From Oscillospiraceae bacterium (GTDB lineage Bacteria > Bacillota > Clostridia > Oscillospirales > UBA644), in the NCBI GenBank assembly GCA_015067305.1, contig SVMT01000022.1, forward strand, positions 1-39,184: a stretch of DNA of 39,184 nucleotides. Direction: 5' to 3'. The notes beneath the pieces are model-generated. The model was not told where the DNA came from, searched no databases, and was given only the letters and a program-made list of their open reading frames with translations. The translations under genes were made by a program, and so were the position numbers. Below, one piece after another: positions 32,301 through 39,184 of the stretch. Every line of letters starts with the position of its first letter. The first letter of the stretch is position 1.

Positions 32301-34355
32301 CCTTATACTCTTATCGAAAACGACAGAGTTAAGATCCTTGTTGACAACGATTCCGGTACTATCATTAAGTTCGCTATTGATGATGAAGATGTATTTGCAA
32401 ACTCCAGCTCCAACTCCAGCCCTGAGTTTGTACTTTACAGAAACCCCACAGGTGGAGACCGTCTCTCTGATGTTACATCAAAAGAAAACTCCGGCGTTGT
32501 ATCTTTGAGCAGAAACAACTCTCAGTATCATAAACTTGTTGATTCTATCAAAGTTAACCAGATCGCAGCTAACCACTATCAGCTCGTTCTTGATTATGTT
32601 CTCGTAACATATGATTACGCACTCTTCTCCAGCGAAACAACTGATACAAAACTCACTGTAACATACGATTTCTTCGGTAACGGTGAAATGGTTATCAGCT
32701 ACGCATATGATCCCACAGTTCTCACAGGTATTCCTTCCGAAATCGGTAATATTATCGTTCTTGACGAAGGTTACGATACATTCTCCTGGTACGGCAGAGG
32801 TCCCGGCGAAAGCTATGTTGACAGACTTGCTGATACTCGTGTAAGTGTGTACGAAGATGTTGAGATCGGTGATATGGTATCCACAAGATACATCTACAAC
32901 TCAGGCACAGGCGACAGAACAAATGTTAGATGGCTCACAGTTGACGGTGATGAAAAGACAAAACTTCTTATCACAAGCACAACAAGCAACTTTGCTTTCA
33001 ATGTAAGCTATACAAACGGTCTTTCTTCTTCCGCTTATGCAAGAGATATTAAATCCGGCAACGTATTCCTCAGACTCATTGCTGAACAGCGCGGTGTTTC
33101 TGCAGGTAACCTTGTTGATGCAAACACATCTGTTATCGACTCTATCATAGAACCCGGACAGTATGTTGAATTCTCTTACAGAATTAAACCCATCAGCGAT
33201 TCCGATAAGGCTATGGATCTTGCTAAGACATACATCAACGTTAACGCTCCTACTGTTGAAAGAGAAGCTATCGTAAGTGGTGCTGATTACTCCATCACAT
33301 CCGTAGCTTCCGGTGTTGAATATGTTACAGTAAAAGACGGTTCCGTTCTTGTTGAAGGCGGTCATGGTAGTGATACTCAGCTTTGGAAGATCACTGACAA
33401 TGTAATTCCCGGCTTCAATACAAGCAAAATTGACAGCCTCGGTTGTGAAGGTATCCTTTCTCCTGCATATGCTGTCTTTGCACCCAGTACAACATCCGTT
33501 GAACTCGGTATCGGTGATTTCCACGTATCACGTCATTGGGCTACATGGGAACTTTCAGATGATGGTCAGCTCAAGAACTTGTCTATTCAGTGGCCTCTTG
33601 CACCATTGTCCGATAATAACGGTACTCACGTAGTTCTCAGAAGACCTGAAGATGTTGAAGGTTCTACTTCCGCTATGTGGGAATATGTTCCCGTAGATGA
33701 AGAAAACGGTATCTATGCTATCCAGAACAAGAAGACAAAGTCTTACCTTACAGTTATCGATGAGATCAGCTACAGAAACGCTATTGTTGATATACTTGCT
33801 GACAGAAAACTTAACTACTTCGGTGACGTTGACTGGACTAAGTATTCAGCACTTTCTAGTCCTCGTCAGACAGAATCCAATGGTTCTTGGGCAGAACTCA
33901 GACAGGGTATCACTCTTTGGAATCTCCTTCCCGATGCAAGCCAGACTTGGACATTCACAGCTGTTGCAGACGGTGAATACAGAATCACAAATAAGAATAC
34001 AGGTCTTGCTCTCACATACGACGGCGTAACACTTTCCGAACAGGCTGTTTCCGGCAACGCAAACCAGACATGGAAAGTTATCGAAGATAACGGCGTATAC
34101 GGCATCGTAAACAAAGCTAACAACGGCGCTCTTACTATTGAACCCGTACGTACACTTCTCTCCGAAGACGAACTCGCTGCTATCTATGTAGAAAAAGAAG
34201 ATGACAAGTACAAGGATGTAAATGCTATTACAGTTAAACCTTGGGCCGGTCTCGCTACACAGAAATGGGATCTCCAGTCTGATGCAGACAAGAAGATCAT
34301 CATCGAAGCAGGTGAAGATTGGTTCAGCGCTCCCGCAGCTGCTGTTGAAGAATAA
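29331..34355 (+). CDS. Giant GH2 (beta-galactosidase-like) lipoprotein
   Basis: A 1674-residue surface lipoprotein (lipobox SIAAC, Cys24). A GH2 sugar-binding jelly roll starts with LSLNGTWDFAY (about 76). The TIM-barrel part (about 405-680) keeps WGLGNESGEG with the acid/base Glu520 and LLES with the probable nucleophile Glu580. A LacZ-type small-chain domain (about 995-1283) carries WYGRGPGESYVDR from Trp1153. The last 350 residues have several QxW motifs (QLW, QTW, QTW, QKW) as in ricin-type beta-trefoils. Compared with LacZ (1024 residues) it is much longer, and the active-site histidines are replaced (RHE to YNE, SHYP to PGVP, HAMGN to DMALLN). Ribosome binding site TTGGAGG. Substrate unknown; a non-catalytic binding role is possible. 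Confidence 0.88.
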   Translation: MNKCLKTVLCTGLLVVMLLSIAACGSKVTGLEETYVEWKTDVSSRNKEAASSQLISYGDLKTAATADKKQSSKYLSLNGTWDFAYTQNAASVPTDFMKLDFVYPDPNATGPVSSKTEILYWDDINVPGTFEMQGYGTPVYQESAYAWSSDIRPSNVPETNNPIGLYRRSIAIPADWDGSEIYITLDGVSSACYVYVNGEMVGYGQDTYTSKSFRITDFVTAGEEALVAVKVFKYSYASWIEAQDVIKFGGIFRDVYLSATPKVTIKDISIDPGLDEELTNATMLVNVDVASYVEPKSGYTLEIQVLDQDGGVYLANRRLGSEVTFKATKDTGSNYYASTAGGRVGAEAPIKWTAENPYLYTAIVTLKDADGAVVDIKSVRFGYSNASYTVDDEGNQSFLMNGQPVKLYGVVYNEFNAATGSYVTYEQKVEDVKALKAMNVNAVRSPGVPFSSEFVDLCAEYGLYIVSDINLESEPYSSKGDSTIPGDQTIWQNILVDRLYSVVERDKNSPAVIMWGLGNESGEGSSFKALRSVLQGLDDRLIIYDGDSRYSDLLVANDWSYTKLNDALNNADNKKPILLESFDMALLNGGGNIASLVDLVDTNHKVQGGFFGYFIDKALYWPKDSANAASILKDKPYSSNSGEYQLTYSGSWGESMSDSYKGLTGLLSANRIWQPEAYEYKNAFSPIAVTAVDVKNGKFAVTNRLDFTAFEDAYEIVYEIYKEAELVSSGTVSGLSLEPGATGEITIPYGSLAANVDYFVDIKVKNLEATKWDDLTNGVVAAWQYDITGLEALPLTGGAESDFGSALNVTIVEKPDVMSTVIDIVTGDFYVSNNAPERLADLYDCTFELIETNNFWENPRPVVISTGTVDLSAVGAYAQNVKLHMNYDNEQKAVEGGDYLVKVKFTAKKDMGDVPAGYVLVWNFNAETLGAPIPFEVDLSRSPVPAMNDDGTPMIDEKGNPVMEGGDPEPETVPEVDINDEALSDQQAYDPYTLIENDRVKILVDNDSGTIIKFAIDDEDVFANSSSNSSPEFVLYRNPTGGDRLSDVTSKENSGVVSLSRNNSQYHKLVDSIKVNQIAANHYQLVLDYVLVTYDYALFSSETTDTKLTVTYDFFGNGEMVISYAYDPTVLTGIPSEIGNIIVLDEGYDTFSWYGRGPGESYVDRLADTRVSVYEDVEIGDMVSTRYIYNSGTGDRTNVRWLTVDGDEKTKLLITSTTSNFAFNVSYTNGLSSSAYARDIKSGNVFLRLIAEQRGVSAGNLVDANTSVIDSIIEPGQYVEFSYRIKPISDSDKAMDLAKTYINVNAPTVEREAIVSGADYSITSVASGVEYVTVKDGSVLVEGGHGSDTQLWKITDNVIPGFNTSKIDSLGCEGILSPAYAVFAPSTTSVELGIGDFHVSRHWATWELSDDGQLKNLSIQWPLAPLSDNNGTHVVLRRPEDVEGSTSAMWEYVPVDEENGIYAIQNKKTKSYLTVIDEISYRNAIVDILADRKLNYFGDVDWTKYSALSSPRQTESNGSWAELRQGITLWNLLPDASQTWTFTAVADGEYRITNKNTGLALTYDGVTLSEQAVSGNANQTWKVIEDNGVYGIVNKANNGALTIEPVRTLLSEDELAAIYVEKEDDKYKDVNAITVKPWAGLATQKWDLQSDADKKIIIEAGEDWFSAPAAAVEE

Positions 34356-34386
34356 TTATCTCGTTAATATATTTGACTTGATATAA

Positions 34387-34431
34387 GACTCGGACATTGA
34401 GTAAAAAGCTCAATGTCCAAGTCTTTTTTTT
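34387..34431 (+). terminator. Terminator of the GH2 gene
   Basis: A 15-bp stem with one mismatch (34387-34401 with 34409-34423), a 7-base loop and a run of eight T, 32 bp after the stop codon. Confidence 0.9.
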
Positions 34432-34491
34432 ACAGCATCTTGAAACTCCGCTTTGGGTTATGAACAAAAAACGAAAAAATGACTTTACCCC

Positions 34492-34520
34492 TTGAAAAAT
34501 CCCTCAGAAAGGTGTATTAT
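34492..34520 (+). promoter_or_regulatory. Promoter of the stalk-like gene pair
   Basis: TTGAAA at 34492-34497, 17-bp spacer, TATTAT at 34515-34520. An overlapping TATAAT at 34520-34525 would need a 22-bp spacer. It is the only promoter-like signal between the GH2 terminator and the next gene. Confidence 0.6.
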
Positions 34521-34582
34521 ATAATATAAATACAAATTATTTTGTTTTTTATATTATCCTTATTTTTAGGGAGGTTTACGGT

Positions 34583-34885
34583 ATGAGCGAAAAATTTGAA
34601 GGCAAGCTTAATATTGCTACTCATTCCGATACTGTTATTGAGCAGTCTATGCGAAGCGGTATGAATGTGGCTGCCGGCATTGATAATATGCGTCAGCAGT
34701 ATATGGACAGAGCTAACAGACGTATTGAAATGTACCGTGACAATGAGCAGCAGTATCTGGACGGTATGCTCAAGGAGATCGACGAAAGAACAGAAGACCA
34801 GATAGTTCGTCTTAAAGCTGCGTTCAACGAAAACAGTGATAAGTGGATAAACGACATCTTCAGCAGTATTATTTCGGGTAACTGA
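34583..34885 (+). CDS. Small helical protein resembling V/A-ATPase stalk subunit G/H
   Basis: A 100-residue soluble protein predicted to be almost entirely helical. From about residue 37 it is charged and coiled-coil-like (QQYMDRANRRIEMYRDNEQQ onward) and ends IVRLKAAFNENSDKWINDIFSSIISGN. That end resembles the end of archaeal-type ATPase subunit H/G, where a lysine/glutamate helix finishes with a short amphipathic segment. The similarity is from memory of the family pattern, not a search. The ribosome binding site is AGGGAGG. The E-like gene follows after 109 bp. Alternatives are an FliH-like or unrelated coiled-coil protein. Confidence 0.55.
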   Translation: MSEKFEGKLNIATHSDTVIEQSMRSGMNVAAGIDNMRQQYMDRANRRIEMYRDNEQQYLDGMLKEIDERTEDQIVRLKAAFNENSDKWINDIFSSIISGN

Positions 34886-34994
34886 ATTCGTTCTGAGAGG
34901 CTTTATTCGGTAATGTAAGGAAAGAAGCTTTATTGGTTGGACCTTTCCTGTATGATGTTCAGATTGTCTATAAATAAATGAAGGGGTGATGACA

Positions 34995-35510
34995 ATGGAT
35001 AATGAAAGACTTGACATAGCGAAGAAGACTGAGCTTTGGGATCAGGCGGAAGACGAGATCCTCGTTGAAACCTATACTATGATCCAGAGAAAAGTTTCAG
35101 AGATCAAGAGTGAAGTTGGCAGAGAAATTTCGGTTAAAAACGTTGAAAGCCGTAAAACTGTTGCTTCTGAGAGAGACCATTATACTGATTCTATTTTCGG
35201 TGAGGTCAAAAAGAAACTTAACGCATACAAGAAAACCGAATCGTATGTGCAGTATCTCAAACAATCTATTGCATCAGCCAAAGAAACCTTGGGTGAACTT
35301 ACTCAGATATATGTAGCTCGGCCCGATGTTGAAACAGTCAGAAATCTTGTTGACGATGTCTCTGTAAGACAGGATCTTCGTATTATTCTCGGTGGACTTA
35401 TAGCCGAATCCGACGGTTTGACTGTTGATTATACTTTCGACAAAAAACTCAGACAGGAACGAGATAAATTTGAGATGATGCTTGCCGCAATGAGCAATGA
35501 TCAGAAATAA
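34995..35510 (+). CDS. Protein resembling V/A-type ATPase subunit E
   Basis: A 171-residue soluble protein. Residues about 1-85 form a charged helix. The C-terminal part (QIYVARPDVETVRNLV, then LRIILGGLIAESDGLTVDYTFDKKL) matches the pattern of the peripheral-stalk E subunit, in which a VxPED-type segment leads to GGVIVxSxDGxxxVDNTFDxRL. The start ATG 34995 is seven bases after AAGGGGTG; upstream GTG and ATG codons overlap that site. The neighbouring 100-residue gene resembles the partner G/H subunit. No catalytic A/B or membrane subunits are in the window, so the pair may serve elsewhere in the genome or have a new role. A FliH-type ATPase regulator is an alternative. Confidence 0.6.
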   Translation: MDNERLDIAKKTELWDQAEDEILVETYTMIQRKVSEIKSEVGREISVKNVESRKTVASERDHYTDSIFGEVKKKLNAYKKTESYVQYLKQSIASAKETLGELTQIYVARPDVETVRNLVDDVSVRQDLRIILGGLIAESDGLTVDYTFDKKLRQERDKFEMMLAAMSNDQK

Positions 35511-35551
35511 GTTAGTTAATAATTATAATAAAATATAAAATTTTGATATGA

Positions 35552-37048
<1,497 letters not shown>

Positions 37049-37062
37049 TCAAATAATTAAAG

Positions 37063-37097
37063 ATCTGCATAGCCCTTATTGGGTTATGCAGATTTTT
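37063..37097 (+). terminator. Terminator of guaB
   Basis: A 13-bp stem with one G-U pair (37063-37075 with 37081-37093), loop TTATT, then a short T-run, 15 bp after the stop codon. Confidence 0.88.
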
Positions 37098-37199
37098 AGG
37101 CTGTAACTGGGTTTCAATGATAAATCATATTAAATATATATTTTTATAAAACATAAAAAGTAAAAATACTATCATCAAATAAGAAAAGAGAGAGCTTAA

Positions 37200-37370
37200 T
37201 TGGGCATACTGTTTTCGGTGGTGAAAAATATGCTGATTTTGTTTGCCTTAAGCGTTGCTTTGGTGATGCTTCATCTGGCGCTTTCTTTATACGGAGTGAA
37301 AGGTTTAGATCATGATAACAAAATTGAAAATGGGACTCAGAAATCTGAGGATGAGCAGGGAAGAGCTTAA
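37200..37370 (+). CDS. Possible small membrane protein overlapping the MATE gene start
   Basis: An open frame of 56 codons from a TTG at 37200, with AAGAGAGAG eight to ten bases upstream. It has one hydrophobic helix (MLILFALSVALVMLHLALSL) and an acidic, polar tail. Its last 59 bases overlap the MATE gene in another frame, so the tail may simply reflect MATE coding constraint. It could be a leader peptide coupled to MATE translation or a chance frame. There is no homologue I recognise. Confidence 0.35.
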   Translation: MGILFSVVKNMLILFALSVALVMLHLALSLYGVKGLDHDNKIENGTQKSEDEQGRA

Positions 37371-38694
37371 AAAAATGCTTATTATAGTAATTCCCGCCTT
37401 TATAGAGCTTGTTTTATCTCAGCTGTTCAGTATGGTCGATACTGTCATGCTGGGTCAAAGCTCCTTGTCTTATACAGCCATTGCAGCTGTTGGCTTGACA
37501 AATAATCCTATAAATCTCGTTATCGGTGTAACTCAGGCGTTTTTTATCGGTACTACTGCGGCGGTTTCCTGGAGTATTGGTGCCAATAAACAGGACAACG
37601 CCAAGGCTGTGATTCGTGAGTCAATGACTCTTTCCGTTATCATTGGTACGGTTGCAGGCTTGATACTATATTTCTTTTCAGGACAGCTTGTTACATTTAT
37701 GGGGGCTAAAGCCGATACATTTGAGTATTCAAAAACATATTTGCAGATGATCGCCTGGGGCATTCCGTTTCAGGTCATGACTATGTGTATTACCGCTTCA
37801 ATGCGCGGCGCAGGGTTGACACGCTTTCCGATGGTTTATAATCTCATTGCCAACGGAAGCAATGTTTTGATGAATTTCCTGCTTATTTACGGTATCTGGA
37901 TATTCCCCGAGTTGGGAGTAAAAGGTGCGGCGATCGCTACAAGCTGTTCAAAAATAATAGCTTTTCTTATGGCTCTGTTTGCGATATTCGTTTTTGATTC
38001 AAAGATAAAAATAAAGATCACCGAAAATTTTATGATTAGAAAAGAGACAGTTAAGAGAATTGCCGATGTTGGAATTACAGCCGCATTGGAACAGCTCTTT
38101 ATGCAGGCGGGTTTTATCCTCTTTACAAAAATCGTTTCAGTTTTGCCCACACCTATCTTCTCTGCCCACCAGATCGGTCTCAGCGTCAATGGGCTTTCAT
38201 GGGTTCCGTCTCAGGCGTACGGTGTTGCTGCGACAACTCTTGTGGGACAGGCTCTCGGTGCGGAAAGAAAAGATATTGCCGTAAAACACGCCAATATCAT
38301 ACATATTTTCTCGTTTTTGACTTCTGCTTTTATTGGACTTATGTTTATTCTCTTTTCGAGAAATATCGTGCTTATTTACAATTCCGAACCTGAGACAGTT
38401 GCGGCGGCAAGCACTGCTCTGAAACTGATAGCACTTGGTTTGCCCGGAATATCAACTCAGATACCCATAGCGGCAGCCCTACGAGGGGCAAAGGATACGT
38501 TGACGCCGTTGGTTGCAAACTTTTTCAGTGTCTGGGTGTTCAGAGTTTTCGTTGCGTACCTTTTTGTTTCTGTTTTCCAATGGGGGATCGCAGGCGCATG
38601 GCTGACCATCGTTCTTGACCAGACCTGCCGTGCGGTTATAGTCTACAGCAGATTCCTGTCAAAGAAATGGTTGAATAAGGAGATTATTACTTAA
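37312..38694 (+). CDS. MATE family efflux transporter
   Basis: A 460-residue membrane protein with about 12 hydrophobic segments, of the MATE (NorM/DinF-like) cation-coupled drug and metabolite exporter family. The N-terminus (MLIIVIPAFIELVLSQLFSMVDTVMLGQ) and the internal pseudo-repeat beginning RKETVKRIADVGITAALEQLFMQAG are characteristic of the two six-helix halves. The start ATG 37312 has GAAAGG about eight bases upstream. The substrate is not predictable. No local regulator is visible, but a short upstream frame overlaps the start. It follows the guaB terminator after 214 bp, so it is transcribed separately. Confidence 0.92.
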   Translation: MITKLKMGLRNLRMSREELKKMLIIVIPAFIELVLSQLFSMVDTVMLGQSSLSYTAIAAVGLTNNPINLVIGVTQAFFIGTTAAVSWSIGANKQDNAKAVIRESMTLSVIIGTVAGLILYFFSGQLVTFMGAKADTFEYSKTYLQMIAWGIPFQVMTMCITASMRGAGLTRFPMVYNLIANGSNVLMNFLLIYGIWIFPELGVKGAAIATSCSKIIAFLMALFAIFVFDSKIKIKITENFMIRKETVKRIADVGITAALEQLFMQAGFILFTKIVSVLPTPIFSAHQIGLSVNGLSWVPSQAYGVAATTLVGQALGAERKDIAVKHANIIHIFSFLTSAFIGLMFILFSRNIVLIYNSEPETVAAASTALKLIALGLPGISTQIPIAAALRGAKDTLTPLVANFFSVWVFRVFVAYLFVSVFQWGIAGAWLTIVLDQTCRAVIVYSRFLSKKWLNKEIIT

Positions 38695-38709
38695 TAGATT
38701 GGGGATTTT

Positions 38710-38745
38710 GCGGGGAAAACATTTTTGTAAAATTGTTTTCCCCGC
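38710..38745. repeat. Hairpin with C-rich tail after the MATE gene
   Basis: A 12-bp perfect stem GCGGGGAAAACA with its complement, extended by four A-T pairs. It is followed by ACCCCTTTCAAAAAACTTTT, much like the tail of the hairpin at 4491-4528 (TACCCCTATCTCCAAAACTC). Its position after a gene end suggests an end-of-message element or a dispersed repeat. Confidence 0.65.
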
Positions 38746-38870
38746 ACCCCTTTCAAAAAACTTTTACCGAGCAAAGCTCAAAATGAATAGATGAAATGTT
38801 AACAGCTACCGCATATAAAGTAAATGCGATATCTGTTTATATTTTTTTATTAAAATATATTATAGTTTGT

Positions 38871-39184
38871 TTAATAAACATTTCCGTCTTCGATTTTCAG
38901 AATTCTGTCTGCAAACGAAGCAACATGATCGTCATGTGTTATGAGAAACAGGGTCTTTCCGTATTTTTTTACGGAAGAAGTGAGCAGTTCCATTATGTTT
39001 TCCGCATTTTTTCTGTCTAAATTCCCCGTAGGTTCATCTGCTAAAATAATATCAGGCTTATTTATAAGTGCTCTTGCGATCGCTACACGTTGCTGTTCCC
39101 CTCCTGATAATTGAGACGGAAAATGACTGAGGCGTTTGGAAATATTCAATGTCTCTGCGATATCTTCAAAGTATGATTTGTCAA
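38871..39184 (-). CDS. ABC transporter ATP-binding protein (C-terminal part)
   Basis: The last 104 codons of an ABC ATPase that runs off the right edge of the window. The signature LSGGEQQRVAIARALI, Walker B IILADEPTGNLD, and the switch histidine in LFLITHD are present; Walker A lies outside. The ADEPTGNLD wording and short C-terminus (RILKIEDGNVY) are typical of the LolD/MacB/FtsE-like group that works with FtsX-type permeases, often in lipoprotein handling or peptide resistance. The frame continues upstream past the TTG at 39147-39149 to the window end, so that codon is not the start. Confidence 0.88.
   Translation of the reverse strand, partial: DKSYFEDIAETLNISKRLSHFPSQLSGGEQQRVAIARALINKPDIILADEPTGNLDRKNAENIMELLTSSVKKYGKTLFLITHDDHVASFADRILKIEDGNVY

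Noticed and set aside
34583-35510. A complete V-type ATPase operon
   Set aside because: The neighbours are a GH2 lipoprotein and guaB; no A, B, C, D, F, I or K subunit is encoded in the window.

Overview
The window reads as chromosome of a low-to-moderate GC, spore-forming member of the Clostridia, most likely an Oscillospirales/Ruminococcaceae-type gut bacterium. The basis is the endosporulation genes (yqfC, yqfD, spoIVB), Firmicutes gene orders (DUF2232-gdpP-rplI-dnaB, tilS-hpt-ftsH, yqfC-yqfD-phoH-ybeY), an archaeal-type prolyl-tRNA synthetase, and Gram-positive lipoprotein and promoter signals. The lineage is inferred from gene content, not from any database search.

Layout. 1-4284: end of rpmF (L32), a DUF512 radical-SAM protein, der, plsY and pyrE, all on the plus strand and tightly spaced. 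4285-4695: a repeat-rich gap with two 47-bp direct repeats, a long hairpin and a C8 tract, then a lipoprotein gene and a Nudix hydrolase gene, each with its own promoter. 6323-10207: yqfC-yqfD-phoH-ybeY and a PIG-L deacetylase. 10373-12061: an FAD oxidoreductase. 12124-14788, minus strand: two tandem paralogous lipoproteins and an AraC/GyrI-type regulator. 14951-15282: a compact locus that looks like a complete type I toxin-antitoxin module. 15424-16644: spoIVB (minus). 16746-26362: a P-loop ATPase, then DUF2232-gdpP-rplI-dnaB-tilS-hpt-ftsH, which links c-di-AMP turnover, ribosome, replication, tRNA modification, purine salvage and membrane proteolysis. 26424-29093, minus strand: proS followed by a coiled-coil membrane-anchored polysaccharide deacetylase. 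29331-34355: a 1674-residue secreted GH2-type lipoprotein behind a promoter carrying tandem direct repeats. 34583-35510: two small genes resembling the G and E peripheral-stalk subunits of V/A-type ATPases, without the rest of the enzyme. 35573-38694: guaB and a MATE transporter. 38871-39184: the end of an ABC ATPase gene on the minus strand.

Most of the window is core genome. The most notable item is the region 14951-15282. It has a 31-residue hydrophobic peptide ORF whose Shine-Dalgarno is buried in a 9-bp hairpin, transcript ends able to pair with each other, and a convergent consensus promoter with a strand-specific terminator that would make a roughly 90-nt antisense RNA over the toxin 3' end. 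Secondary points are the orphan stalk-like pair, the LacZ-like protein that keeps both catalytic acids but lacks the LacZ active-site histidines, the tandem lipoprotein duplication, and several intergenic repeats and hairpins.
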